Shown here: in pieces, positions 54,105 to 63,500 of the stretch | Position numbering within the stretch: the first letter of the stretch is position 1 | Layout: the number at the start of each line of letters is the position of its first letter | Assembly (NCBI GenBank): GCA_050330955.1 | Contig: JBHJHJ010000003.1 | Span: 12,000 to 75,999, forward strand | DNA: 64,000 nt | Reading direction: 5' to 3' | Origin: JBCCAG01 sp050330955 | GTDB lineage: Bacteria > Cyanobacteriota > Cyanobacteriia > CAKZMO01 | The notes under the pieces: model-generated | What the model saw: only the letters and a program-made list of their open reading frames with translations | Database searches by the model: none | Told to the model about the DNA's origin: nothing | Program-made: the position numbers and the translations under genes

Positions 54105-56147
54105 CTACTCCGTATCGGAGCTGCTGTTTAAATAAGTGTACCTATCCAGGGACTGGGCATAGTTTTTCAGCAGCTTGCGCGATTCCTTCAGCGTAATAGC
54201 ACCCTCTTGAAGGGCCGTTTCGGCTCGTAGTCGAATTTTCTCTAGCATATCTTCCGCGTTGTATTGCACATAGGCCAAAACATCAGCAGTGGCGTCGCCT
54301 TTAACCAGGTGGGTGACGCTGTAGCCGCTGGGGGCTAGATTGACATGGACGGTGTTGGTGTCTCCAAACAAATTGTGTAGACTTCCCATAATCTCCTGAT
54401 ACGCGCCGCCCAAGAACAGGCTTAAGTAGTAGGGTTGGTACCTGAGAGGGGGGGAATTCCCATGATCCGGACTTTGGCAGTTGGAGGGAACTAGGGAATG
54501 CAGCTCTAAAACGGCCTTAGCATTACGCCGTTCAATGAACCGCTCGATTCTGCCGTCGCTGTCGCAAGTCAAATCGGCAAGAATGCCCCGACGCTCAGGC
54601 TCCTCGTCAAGCCGATGGATCGGCATGATTGGAAAGAGCTGTTCTATTGCCCAGCTATCTGGAACTGACTGAAACACGGATAGGTTGATGTAGTAGATTG
54701 CCGCCATGGCGGCCGCGAGATGGGCCAGATCATCCGGCACGTTTTCCTGCTGCTGGGCAATGTGGTCTACCTTATGACAGCAGGCCCAGTAGAGTCGTTC
54801 TGCGGCGGCGCGCTCTGCCAAGCTCAAATATCCAAAGTTAAATAGACTAAGCGCTTCTTGCTTGAACTGCACCGCATCGTGGTATGCCTCTTGGTAGTTC
54901 GTCTCGGAAATGAGCCGATAGGTTTCCTGTAAGTTACGCAAAATTAGGTGGGCCTTGGCATCCAGGGTTACTGCCGTCTCGGCTGGTGGTTGGCTGACCC
55001 CAAGAACATCGAATACCAACACAGACTGGTGAGAGGCGATCGCCCGTCCACTCTCGCTTACCAGCGTAGGGGGTGACACACCAGCTCCCTCACAGGCCTC
55101 TTTCACCTCTGCCACCACGTCGTTGGCGTAGTTCTGCATAGTGTAGTTTTTGGAGGCGTGGAAGTTTGTTTTGGAGCCGTCATAATCGATGCCCAGCCCG
55201 CCGCCGACATCGAGGTAGCCCATGGCGGCCCCGAGCTTAGCCAGTTCAACGTAGATTTGACAGGCTTCCCGCAGGGCGTCTTTGATGACGCCAATGGAAG
55301 AGATTTGCGAGCCGATGTGAAAATGGAGGAGCTGCAGGCAATCTAGCAGGCCTGCAGCCTCGAGCCGCTCCACTGCCGTGAGCATATCGGGCACCGTGAG
55401 GCCGAACTTAGCGCGATCGCCCGTGGTGGCCTGCCATCGTCCTTCCCCGGAAACGCTGAGCTTAGCGCGGATGCCCAGCACTGGGGCAATTTCGAGCTGC
55501 TGACTCTCCGCGATCACAATGTCGACCTCTTCGAGCTGCTCCAGCACAATGATGGACTGATATCCCAGCCGCCGCGCTAAAATAGCCGTCTCAATGTACT
55601 CTCGATCCTTATAGCCGTTGCAAATTAGCAGCGCCCCCGGCGTGTCCAGCATGGCCAAAGCGATCATCAGCTCCGGCCTCGATCCCGCCTCTAGCCCAAA
55701 CTGGTGGGCCTCGCCAAAGCGGACCACATCTTGCACCAGATGGCGCTGCTGATTACACTTGACCGGAAATACCCCCTGGTAGCGCCCGCCATAGCCGTAG
55801 CGGGCGATCGCATGGGCAAAGCAGGCGTTGAGCCGCTCGATGCGATCTTCTAAAATATCGGAAAAGCGAATCAGCAGGGGCAGGTCTAGGTTGCGGGCCT
55901 TGAGCGCCTGCACCAGCTCGTAGAGATCTAAGGTGCCGCCGCGATCGCCCCGGGGAGAGACCGTGACGTGACCCGCCGCATTGATGGAAAAATAGGGAGC
56001 GCCCCAGTCTTGAATGCGGTAAAGGCGCTCGCTCTCGTCAATGCTCCAGGTAGGCTTGCCAGGGTCTGGTGGAACCGTACTCTTGGTGCGATCGCCCTCA
56101 GCTTCGTCTGGTTTCTCTATGCTGCTCACTGCCCAGTCCCTATCCAA
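54105..56147 (-). CDS. speA: Biosynthetic arginine decarboxylase
   Basis: 680 residues from TTG 56147, preceded by GAGGAGG at good spacing; GTG 56129 with AGGGA is the alternative. PLP enzyme turning arginine into agmatine for polyamine synthesis. PLP Lys in GVFPVKCNQQRHLV, GLEAGSRPELMIALA, LHFHIGSQISSI and YLDVGGGLGIDYDGS are diagnostic of the SpeA type, as is the late TVHVNLAPSGYSVTHLVKGD. Length normal for the family. Confidence 0.95.
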   Translation of the reverse strand: MDRDWAVSSIEKPDEAEGDRTKSTVPPDPGKPTWSIDESERLYRIQDWGAPYFSINAAGHVTVSPRGDRGGTLDLYELVQALKARNLDLPLLIRFSDILEDRIERLNACFAHAIARYGYGGRYQGVFPVKCNQQRHLVQDVVRFGEAHQFGLEAGSRPELMIALAMLDTPGALLICNGYKDREYIETAILARRLGYQSIIVLEQLEEVDIVIAESQQLEIAPVLGIRAKLSVSGEGRWQATTGDRAKFGLTVPDMLTAVERLEAAGLLDCLQLLHFHIGSQISSIGVIKDALREACQIYVELAKLGAAMGYLDVGGGLGIDYDGSKTNFHASKNYTMQNYANDVVAEVKEACEGAGVSPPTLVSESGRAIASHQSVLVFDVLGVSQPPAETAVTLDAKAHLILRNLQETYRLISETNYQEAYHDAVQFKQEALSLFNFGYLSLAERAAAERLYWACCHKVDHIAQQQENVPDDLAHLAAAMAAIYYINLSVFQSVPDSWAIEQLFPIMPIHRLDEEPERRGILADLTCDSDGRIERFIERRNAKAVLELHSLVPSNCQSPDHGNSPPLRYQPYYLSLFLGGAYQEIMGSLHNLFGDTNTVHVNLAPSGYSVTHLVKGDATADVLAYVQYNAEDMLEKIRLRAETALQEGAITLKESRKLLKNYAQSLDRYTYLNSSSDTE

Positions 56148-56239
56148 TGTTTCAGCCTCCTCGCATTGCTCACGCCGTCATCGATCACGCCGTCGCCTAG
56201 CTAGTTTATCGTAAGCATGAGCAAGCGCTATTTTTACCA

Positions 56240-56629
56240 ATGAGTGATAATCAAGCCCTGCTTGAGGCAAATCAAGCTTTCTACCGCGCCTTTGAACGCA
56301 AAGACATCGACGGGATGGCGTCGGTTTGGTCCCAGGGCACTGGCGTCCTCTGCATCCACCCCGGACGGCAGAGCATCCAGGGATGGCAAGACGTGCGGGC
56401 CTCTTGGCAGATGATCTTCAAAAATACGGAGTATTTTGAAATTGAGCTAGAGGTGATCTCCTGTGAGGTGAGCGGTGCCTTGGGCTATGTCGTTTTGGTT
56501 GAGCAGCTTTTTCAGGTGGTGAGGGGGCGGCGGCTGGAGGCCAAGTCTATGGCCACCAATGTGTTTGAGAAACTGGGCGATCGCTGGTACCTGGTGCACC
56601 ATCACGGTAGCCCAGTGGCAGGGCGATAG
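56240..56629 (+). CDS. SnoaL/NTF2-like small protein
   Basis: 129 residues, the cone-shaped SnoaL/DUF4440 type fold. LLEANQAFYRAFERKDIDGM then SVWSQGTGVLCIHPGRQSIQGW with conserved Trp and His, and the last strand RWYLVHHHGSPV. Often a ligand-binding or ketosteroid-isomerase-like protein; the reaction is unknown. Divergent from speA, upstream of murJ. Confidence 0.85.
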   Translation: MSDNQALLEANQAFYRAFERKDIDGMASVWSQGTGVLCIHPGRQSIQGWQDVRASWQMIFKNTEYFEIELEVISCEVSGALGYVVLVEQLFQVVRGRRLEAKSMATNVFEKLGDRWYLVHHHGSPVAGR

Positions 56630-56706
56630 GGGCGATCGCGGCCCAGCGTCTGATTGCTGGCGAGATTGCATGTAGAGTAGGGAGGCTGCGTTTACCGCTC
56701 TGCATT

Positions 56707-58317
56707 GTGCCTAAGGCTCCTCAATCTCGCTCCCTGATTAATATTGCCGGCATTGTCGCCATCGCCACGCTGATTAGCAAAGTGTTTGGCTTAGTGCGGC
56801 AGCAGGCGATCGCCGCCGCGTTTGGCGTGGGGGCAGCGGTGGACGCCTACAACTATGCCTACGTCATACCAGGGTTCCTGCTAATTCTGCTGGGGGGGAT
56901 CAATGGGCCGTTCCATAGCGCGATGGTCAGCGCCCTAGCGAAGCGCGATCGCGACGAGGCTGAGCCACTGGTGGAAACCATGACCACCCTGGTAGGGGGC
57001 GCGCTGCTAGTGGTAACGGTGCTGATTTTTGTTTTCGCCAACACCCTAATTGATCTGGTGGCCCCCGGCCTCAGCCAGAGTGACGCAGGCCTAGAAATTC
57101 GGGCGATCGCCGTGTCCCAACTGCGGATTATGTCTCCCATGGCGCTGTTTGCGGGTCTCATCGGCATTGGCTTTGGCACCCTCAACGCCGCTGACCACTA
57201 TTGGCTCCCCTCCATCAGCCCCCTGTTCTCTAGCTCAGCGGTTTTGCTAGGGCTGGGGGGGCTGGCGCTGGGCCTGGGGCGCGAGATTACAGCGCCGCAG
57301 TATGCGCTGCTGGGAGGGATGGTGCTGGCCTGGGGAACTTTAGGCGGTGCCATATTACAGTGGCTGGTCCAAGTTCCCGTGCAGTGGCGGTCGGGTTTGG
57401 GAAAGCTGCGGCTGCGGTTTAATCTGAGGCAGCCGGGCGTCAGCGACGTGCTGCGGGTGATGGGGCCGGCGACCTTCTCCTCCGGCATGATGCAAATCAA
57501 CGTCTACACCGACCTGTTTTTTGCCTCATTTATTCCCCAAGCCGCTGCCGCCCTCAGCTATGCCAATTTGCTCGTTCAGACGCCGCTGGGCATTGTCTCT
57601 AACGTTATCTTAGTGCCGCTGCTGCCCGTGTTTTCCCGGTTAGCTGGCCCAGAGAATCGGGCTGAACTCAAGGATAGAGTCCGCCAGGGACTGATGCTGA
57701 CGGCAGTCACCATGCTGCCCCTCAGCGCCCTAATCATGACCCTAGCGCTACCGGCAGTGCGGGTGGTGTATGAGCGGTTCGCCTTTGACCAGCAGGCTTC
57801 TCGATTGGTGACTAGCGTCTTAATTGCCTATGGCGCTGGGATGTTTGTCTACCTGGGTAGAGATGTGCTAGTGCGGGTTTTCTACGGCTTGGGCGACGGG
57901 GCGACGCCCTTTCGCATCAGCATCGCCAATATTTTTCTCAATGCGGTGCTCGATTACTGGCTGGTAGATGCCTTTGGTGCGCCAGGCCTAGTCTTGGCGA
58001 CCGTGGGCGTCAACTTGGTGTCTATGGCGCTGCTGCTGTGGTTGCTAAATCGCCGCCTCGGAGGCCTGGGCTGGCAAAGTTGGCTGCGGCCTTTTGGCGG
58101 CTTACTTTTAGCCAGCGGCGTCACCGGAGCTGTGAGCGGGGCCGTGCGATTAGGACTAGAGCACGTCTTGGGGACCAGCGGATTTGGCCCCCAGTTTTTG
58201 GCATTAGCGGGAGGCGGGCTCAGCGGGCTAGCCGTGTTCACCGCGATCGCCCTTCGCTTAGATATTCCGGAGGTGCGCCTGCTTGCGGATCAAATCCGGC
58301 GCAAGCTGGGGCAATAG
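56707..58317 (+). CDS. murJ: Lipid II flippase
   Basis: 536 residues from GTG 56707. Fourteen membrane helices of the MOP-superfamily MurJ type. N-terminal SLINIAGIVAIATLISKVFGLVRQQ, then AYNYAYVIPGFLLILLGGINGPF and the conserved RVFYGLGDGATPFRISI region. Flips the peptidoglycan precursor lipid II across the plasma membrane. Separated by 77 bases from the SnoaL gene. Confidence 0.95.
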   Translation: MPKAPQSRSLINIAGIVAIATLISKVFGLVRQQAIAAAFGVGAAVDAYNYAYVIPGFLLILLGGINGPFHSAMVSALAKRDRDEAEPLVETMTTLVGGALLVVTVLIFVFANTLIDLVAPGLSQSDAGLEIRAIAVSQLRIMSPMALFAGLIGIGFGTLNAADHYWLPSISPLFSSSAVLLGLGGLALGLGREITAPQYALLGGMVLAWGTLGGAILQWLVQVPVQWRSGLGKLRLRFNLRQPGVSDVLRVMGPATFSSGMMQINVYTDLFFASFIPQAAAALSYANLLVQTPLGIVSNVILVPLLPVFSRLAGPENRAELKDRVRQGLMLTAVTMLPLSALIMTLALPAVRVVYERFAFDQQASRLVTSVLIAYGAGMFVYLGRDVLVRVFYGLGDGATPFRISIANIFLNAVLDYWLVDAFGAPGLVLATVGVNLVSMALLLWLLNRRLGGLGWQSWLRPFGGLLLASGVTGAVSGAVRLGLEHVLGTSGFGPQFLALAGGGLSGLAVFTAIALRLDIPEVRLLADQIRRKLGQ

Positions 58318-58330
58318 AGATCCATTTGCC

Positions 58331-58636
58331 CTAAAGATTGCGCTGATATTCTTTTAGAACATCCATCAGCTCTTGGTGGCCCGCATCAGGAATGAGATCG
58401 CTGAGGGGGAGGGATTTCTTGCCGCCCCCCAACTTCACTGAGATGCCGTCCAGTATCGCTTTGACGCGCCCCTCATCCACCCCATCCGACAGCGTCGGGT
58501 GGATTTGCTCTGCGATCGCCGTGTGTAAGTGGGCATCCTGTAAGTAGAGGTGCCAATTGGCTACATCGATGTAGACCTTATCGCCGATTTCAGCCGCTAG
58601 TGCTTCGATCGCCTCACTCGTGCTGGAGTAAGCCAT
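58331..58636 (-). CDS. DUF3181 family protein
   Basis: 101 residues. Small cyanobacterial family: EAIEALAAEIGDKVYIDVANWHLYLQDAHLHTAIAEQ is the signature, and the C-terminus ends DLIPDAGHQELMDVLKEYQ. Helical, cytoplasmic, function unknown. Convergent with murJ, 13 bases apart. Confidence 0.85.
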   Translation of the reverse strand: MAYSSTSEAIEALAAEIGDKVYIDVANWHLYLQDAHLHTAIAEQIHPTLSDGVDEGRVKAILDGISVKLGGGKKSLPLSDLIPDAGHQELMDVLKEYQRNL

Positions 58637-58704
58637 AGTTTTTTCAGTCGCTATACCTGTGCAGCCCCTTTATCTGAGACCAGCGACTGTTCACTCAACT
58701 CTCG

Positions 58705-58995
58705 CTAGGAAGATTTGTCGTTGGCGAACCCTTTAGGCCTAGATTGAGTCGGCGGGGTGTCGGAGTAGTCGGCGATCGCGAAAATGTATACTCCGTGGGC
58801 AAATAGGCCCGCAAGCCAAACTAAGCTGACCGTCTGGACCCAGTCCCAAGCGGGAAAGCGGGCTAAGTGGAAGAACCACAGGCCTGAATTCACTGCAGCA
58901 TATAGAGCCACGTGGGTGGCAAAGGTCATGCGATCGTCCAAACGGCGAAACGCGGGATCGTTGCGATCGGGCTTGCGGGGCCAGCGAGGAGGCAT
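58705..58995 (-). CDS. 2TM domain protein
   Basis: 96 residues. Two membrane helices with the FATHVALYAAVNSGLWFFH and WVQTVSLVWLAGLFAHGVYIF pattern of the 2TM family, often joined to signalling domains but here alone. The N-terminus RRLDDRMTFATH contains the conserved His. Function unknown. Reads in the same direction as the DUF3181 gene downstream. Confidence 0.75.
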   Translation of the reverse strand: MPPRWPRKPDRNDPAFRRLDDRMTFATHVALYAAVNSGLWFFHLARFPAWDWVQTVSLVWLAGLFAHGVYIFAIADYSDTPPTQSRPKGFANDKSS

Positions 58996-59203
58996 AGACG
59001 TTAACGACCGATGGGTCGAGTAGAGGAATCAGTCTTTCTACTTTAACGCTGGGTGAACCTTCTGAGCTGAACCATTTCAACCGCACCCTCTAAACCATAC
59101 CCAGCAACAAACTGATCGGGGAGCTTCTACCGCAGAGAAGTCTGAAGGCAATTGCCCAGCCAGCAGTCATGCTGGCCTATCCATCTCCCAATCAGTAAAT
59201 CCC

Positions 59204-59914
59204 ATGATGAAACTCACAGTTACAAAAAATACGGTTTTTAAGCAGCGCCCCCAGCAGTCGCGAGACCTGCCCGACCTCGACAAATTCTTAGCACCCCAAA
59301 ACACCGAATTTGACGTGATTGCTCACGAACCCGCGTCCGCCAATCACGTCCGAGTCACTTTTCCGGCTCCAGTGGGTCTGCAGCCTGAAGACACTTGGTA
59401 CGTTTTCCGGGAGCACATTTCCATAGAGGGCAATGAGCCTGGCAACAACCCTCGTGAGCCCGAAACCCCCACTGTAAAGCGCTCTGGGGGCTTCAACCTA
59501 TCCGGGTATCGCAGCCGGTTTTACTTGGAGGATCCGGTGCTGCCGGGGGGCAACTTCACTTGGGCCGAAGTGACTAAAAATGGGCAGCGGATGCCGCAAA
59601 CCAAAAGCATTGTGGGTGAAGTTCTACGGATTGCCCATACGATTCAGGACATCCGCGACATGTTTGGCGATCGCCCCGTGACCATCACCTCTTGGTACCG
59701 CGACCCGGTCTCAAATCGCCGCGTGGGTGGGGCACGGCAGAGCCGCCATCTCACGGGCGGAGCGGTGGATTTCAAAATCTCCGGCGTGTCCCCGGCAGAA
59801 GTGCAGCGCAGGCTTGACTCTTGGTGGGGCAGCCGTGGCGGTCTGGCTAGCGCTAGCACCTTTACCCACATCGACAATCGCGGCTACCGGGCGCGCTGGC
59901 GCTATGGTCGCTAA
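59204..59914 (+). CDS. M15A-type peptidase (D-Ala-D-Ala carboxypeptidase-like)
   Basis: 236 residues; a second ATG lies one codon in. Residues about 1-100 are a beta-rich N-terminal domain. From about 118 the Peptidase_M15_3 fold follows: NFTWAEVTKNG, QDIRDMFGDRPVTITSWYRDP, GARQSRHLTGGAVDF (zinc His and Asp) and THIDNRGYRARWRYG with the last His. It should cleave peptidoglycan peptides. No signal peptide is evident, so export route is unclear; similar proteins act as phage-like endolysins. Confidence 0.82.
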   Translation: MMKLTVTKNTVFKQRPQQSRDLPDLDKFLAPQNTEFDVIAHEPASANHVRVTFPAPVGLQPEDTWYVFREHISIEGNEPGNNPREPETPTVKRSGGFNLSGYRSRFYLEDPVLPGGNFTWAEVTKNGQRMPQTKSIVGEVLRIAHTIQDIRDMFGDRPVTITSWYRDPVSNRRVGGARQSRHLTGGAVDFKISGVSPAEVQRRLDSWWGSRGGLASASTFTHIDNRGYRARWRYGR

Positions 59915-59942
59915 AGGAAAGCGCTAACGGCGCAAGCGGCGC

Positions 59943-60431
59943 TTAACGGCGGTAATCGCTAGACTTACCGCCGGTCTTACTCACCAGGTGAATGGCCTCG
60001 ATGGAGAGGGATTTCTCTAGGGCTTTGACCATGTCGTACAGCGTCAGGGCCGCCACAGAGACGGCGGTCAGCGCCTCCATCTCCACGCCGGTCTCCGCTT
60101 TCGTCTTGGCGATCGCCTCAATTTGATACCCCGGCAAATCCGCATCCGGCGTAATCTGAACCTCAACGGTCTTCAGGGGAAGCGGGTGACACAGGGGGAT
60201 AAGCTGCGCCGTCTGCTTGGCCGCCATGATGCCCGCCAGTCGGGCAGTGCCTAGCACATCTCCCTTAGGGGCATTGCCGGCCTCAACCGCCTCAAAGGTC
60301 TGAGGCTGCATGCGCACCCGGCCTGCGGCGATCGCCTCCCGCAGGGTGACGGCCTTTTGAGAGACGTCGACCATTTGCGCCTGACCCAGGTGATCCAGGT
60401 GGGATAAAGAAGTTGAATCTGGTTCGGTCAT
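59943..60431 (-). CDS. moaC: Cyclic pyranopterin monophosphate synthase
   Basis: 162 residues. Molybdenum cofactor synthesis, converting the MoaA product to cPMP. Motifs: [20 protein letters not shown] at the start, [41 protein letters not shown] and [23 protein letters not shown]-like end ([10 protein letters not shown]). Convergent with the M15 peptidase gene. Confidence 0.95.
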   Translation of the reverse strand: [162 protein letters not shown]

Positions 60432-60502
60432 AATCGGGAGAACTGCAAATTTCTTACGGCGTTTGCACTTCGGTTATGATACTATGTAAATCTTGTGAGC
60501 AA

Positions 60503-60576
60503 GGGCGTGTAGCTCAGTGGACTAGAGCACGTGGCTACGGACCACGGTGTCGGGGGTTCGAATCCCTCCTCGCCCG
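60503..60576 (+). tRNA. trnR-ACG: tRNA-Arg (anticodon ACG)
   Basis: A complete cloverleaf of 74 bases with discriminator G60576. Acceptor GGGCGTG / CTCGCCC (one T-T mismatch), D-arm GCTC/GAGC, anticodon stem CGTGG/CCACG with loop CTACGGA giving anticodon ACG at 60537-60539, and T-arm with TTCGAAT. A34 is expected to become inosine, reading CGN codons. No CCA is encoded. Confidence 0.92.
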
Positions 60577-60745
60577 TTTAACTTGGTGGTGTAATCGGTC
60601 AAGGGCTGAATTCAGCTCTGGACCAATTTTTTTTACCCTGCTGTTTTGTTTCGCTTAGGCTGCGGCGCGGTTTAGGGTATGAATAGCGCTATTCTAGCCA
60701 TGGACCTAATCCATGGTCTGTTGACCTCAATTGGGGCTAAATACC

Positions 60746-61570
60746 GTGACCGTTCAACCCGAATTCCTCAGCTTTGCCCGCGAACTCGCCCACCACGCCG
60801 AGTCCGCGATCATGCCTCACTTTAACGATCACGCGGTCAGCTACAAGTCCGATGGCTCAGAGGTCACGATCGCCGACCAGCAGGGCGAAAAGCTGATGCG
60901 GCAGATGATTGGCGATCGCTACCCCGACCATGGCATCCTGGGGGAGGAGTACGGTGAGTCGGGGGCGCCTGACGCTAAGCACCGCTGGGTGCTTGACCCC
61001 ATCGATGGCACGGCCTGGTTTACATTGGGAATGCCTTTGTTTGGCACGTTGGTATCGCTGCTTGAGGACAACGAACCGATTCTCGGCGTGATCCACTTTC
61101 CAGGGCTTAAACAAACCGTATACGCCGCTAGGGGCCACGGATGCTGGTTTCAAGCACAGGGCAGTAAGCCCCACCGTGTCCGAGTGAGTGGGGCTACCGC
61201 CCTCAAAGAGACTGTGGCCTCGGCCACTGGCGTCCACAGCTCTGACATTCAGTGCAAGCCTGGGGAGACGCCCTACCGGCTCACGCAGTTGATTCACCGG
61301 GTGCGCAAGTTCCGCTTTTGCTCAGACTGCAATCAGCATGCGCTGGTGTGTCGGGGCAAGCTCCAAGTGGCCGTAGATACCCTGATGAACCCCTGGGATA
61401 TTGCAGCGCTCGTGCCCTGCGTTGAGGAAGCCGGGGGAACCGTCACGAGTTTGACGGGCGATCGCGAAAACATTGTCTTTGGCGGTAGTCTGCTGTCGAC
61501 CTGCGGTGGGCCTCTGCACGAAAGCGTATTGGAAGTGCTGCAGCCCTCGGTTCAAAGCCAGTGGCTATGA
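60746..61570 (+). CDS. Inositol-monophosphatase-family phosphatase (HisN-like)
   Basis: 274 residues from GTG 60746; TTG 60731 is an alternative. Lithium-sensitive-type phosphatase fold with EVTIADQQGEKLMRQ, metal-binding ILGEEYGE and WVLDPIDGTAWFTLGMPLFG (DPIDGT), and the late NPWDIAALVPCVEEAGG. Substrate could be inositol monophosphate or histidinol phosphate; the sequence resembles HisN-type members. Its 3' end overlaps the convergent TIGR03943 gene by 6 bases. Confidence 0.85.
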   Translation: MTVQPEFLSFARELAHHAESAIMPHFNDHAVSYKSDGSEVTIADQQGEKLMRQMIGDRYPDHGILGEEYGESGAPDAKHRWVLDPIDGTAWFTLGMPLFGTLVSLLEDNEPILGVIHFPGLKQTVYAARGHGCWFQAQGSKPHRVRVSGATALKETVASATGVHSSDIQCKPGETPYRLTQLIHRVRKFRFCSDCNQHALVCRGKLQVAVDTLMNPWDIAALVPCVEEAGGTVTSLTGDRENIVFGGSLLSTCGGPLHESVLEVLQPSVQSQWL

Positions 61571-62356
61571 CGCGTAGGGATTCTTGGGCTGAGGGATTTC
61601 AACGACCTGAGTGGCTTGAATCACTAACTGGCGTTGACCGCCGAGCGATTCACTGCCCATCTCCCCAGAGACGCGCACCCACTGATCGGCGGCGGGTGGC
61701 GATATCCTGCTGGGCAGTTTGACGGGCAGGCCAACGGGGTAAGCGTCGGCGGCGCAGCAGGTAATCACAAAGCGAGAAATCATCAGATAGCCTTCAGGAA
61801 GATCAGGGGGAAAGACCACAAACCCATCAATCTCGACCTGCTGACCTTCGTAAGCATCCGGCTCAGGATAAACGTTGAGGGTGCCCACCCAGTCGAGCAG
61901 AGATTTATCGCTTGGATTTTGTGAGACGCTAAAGGTCTGCGGCTGCGAGCGGGTCAGCGTCAGCGTATCAGTAACGCCTCGCTGCAGGGCAATGTCGCTG
62001 GTGAAGGGGCGGGGGGAGTAGACTAGGCCGAATACAGCGATCGCGAGCAGCAGGCCGATATTCCAGCGGCGAGGGAGCAGAGAGATGTGCTGAGACTGCT
62101 GAGACCTTTGTCGCGATGACAGCCGCTGAAGCATGCGCCATAGCCCCAGGACAACCAGCATAAATCCGGCAGCGATCGCCAGCCAGATGTAGTTGGGGTG
62201 CAGCAGAAAATAGATTTGCCCTGAGACCCAGTACTTCAGCAGCAGCAAACCCCAGCTCAGCAAGACCGCAATATCGAGCCAGCCAAGCCAGTCCCGCCTG
62301 GGCGGCAGCGCGCCCGAGGACAGATCAAATTTAGGGGGGCGATCGCGGACTGTCAT
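61565..62356 (-). CDS. TIGR03943-like permease partner protein
   Basis: 263 residues. N-terminal two to three membrane helices (LGWLDIAVLLSWGLLLLKYW, NYIWLAIAAGFMLVVLGLW), then a soluble C-terminal domain with GFVVFPPDLPEGYLMISRFVITCCAADAYP. The ITCCAADA block and this size are typical of TIGR03943 proteins, which pair with YraQ-like permeases. The downstream gene in transcription order, it starts 10 bases after the stop of the permease gene. Confidence 0.85.
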   Translation of the reverse strand: MTVRDRPPKFDLSSGALPPRRDWLGWLDIAVLLSWGLLLLKYWVSGQIYFLLHPNYIWLAIAAGFMLVVLGLWRMLQRLSSRQRSQQSQHISLLPRRWNIGLLLAIAVFGLVYSPRPFTSDIALQRGVTDTLTLTRSQPQTFSVSQNPSDKSLLDWVGTLNVYPEPDAYEGQQVEIDGFVVFPPDLPEGYLMISRFVITCCAADAYPVGLPVKLPSRISPPAADQWVRVSGEMGSESLGGQRQLVIQATQVVEIPQPKNPYAS

Positions 62357-62366
62357 ATCTATCTGT

Positions 62367-63395
62367 CTATCCTCGATACAGATTGACCAACAGAGCGGCT
62401 AGGAAGGTTAGCTGTCCTGCCAGAGCGAAAAGGTAGAAAATGGCTCGGCTGCGAAACACCGACAGTAGCAGGCCGACGTTTTTGATGTCAATCATGGGGC
62501 CAAACACCAAAAAGGCCAGAATTGAGCCTTCAGTGAATAGGGCCGCGAAAGACAGCGCAAAAAATGAGTCTACCGTTGAGCAGATGGAGACCACAGCAGC
62601 CAGCAGCATCATGGCGAGAATAGAGGTCACGGGCCCCTGACCCAAAGCGAGGATGCTCTCCCGGGGAATTGCAATTTGGACAAAGGCGGCCAGGGCACTG
62701 CCCAAGATCAGCAGCCCGCCCAAATCTCTCAGCTCGTGGATCACATTTTCTAGGATGAGGGCGCGGCGGCTGGTCCAAGGGATAGCGGTGGATAGGCCGC
62801 CGGTTTCTACGGCAAATTGCTGGGGCGCTATTGGCTGGGGTTGACCCAGAAAATAGGTGCCAGGCAGCAGCATTTCACTGCTGCTCCCGGTAATGCCAGC
62901 AGCGGAAAACCTTGCAGACTGCCATTCCAAGGCGCGGGCGACCGCAGGCTGTAAAAACGGGCGGAGGTCGCGCTGAACGCTGAATATCCAGGCGATCGCC
63001 ACGGCAATTAACAGAGTAAACACCACCCGAAACAGCACAATCTCGGGCTGATTGCGAAACGCCACCCAAGTGGCCCAAATTACGATGGGATTGATCGTGG
63101 GAGCTGCTAGCATGAACCCAATGGCCACCGAGGGCGACACTCCTTTCACGAGCAGCCGCCGCGCGACAGGCACATTGCCGCACTCGCACACCGGGAATAG
63201 ACAGCCAAACAAGCTGCCTGCGATCGCCCCAAGAAGCGGGTGGCGCGGCAGGGCCGCCACGAGGCGAGACTCATCCACCACGGCCAGCAGAAAGCTAGAG
63301 AACAAGACGCCCAGCAGCAAAAAGGGCATCGCCTCGACGATAAGGCTAAAGAAAAGCGTCAGCATGCCGCTAAGCTGACCGGCGAATTGATTCAT
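62367..63395 (-). CDS. YraQ/DUF318-family permease
   Basis: 342 residues with about eight membrane helices. FPVCECGNVPVARRLLVKGVSPSVAIGFMLAAPTINP and a C-terminal FALSFAALFTEGSILAFLVFGPMIDIKN are the family hallmarks, including the conserved Cys pair. These permeases are thought to move metal or sulfur species; the substrate is not established. Forms an operon with the TIGR03943 partner. Confidence 0.88.
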   Translation of the reverse strand: MNQFAGQLSGMLTLFFSLIVEAMPFLLLGVLFSSFLLAVVDESRLVAALPRHPLLGAIAGSLFGCLFPVCECGNVPVARRLLVKGVSPSVAIGFMLAAPTINPIVIWATWVAFRNQPEIVLFRVVFTLLIAVAIAWIFSVQRDLRPFLQPAVARALEWQSARFSAAGITGSSSEMLLPGTYFLGQPQPIAPQQFAVETGGLSTAIPWTSRRALILENVIHELRDLGGLLILGSALAAFVQIAIPRESILALGQGPVTSILAMMLLAAVVSICSTVDSFFALSFAALFTEGSILAFLVFGPMIDIKNVGLLLSVFRSRAIFYLFALAGQLTFLAALLVNLYRG

Positions 63396-63500
63396 GAAGA
63401 ACCTGAATGTGCGAGCAATGGGCGATATGACTGGGCCTAGCTTCTGAGTTTAGCAACAACAGTAAGCGGCGTAAACCAATCCCCGTCATGATCCCCGCCG

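Noticed and set aside
60503..60576. tRNA-Arg as the attachment site of a genomic island
   Set aside because: No integrase and no second copy of the tRNA 3' end was seen nearby; flanking genes are ordinary.
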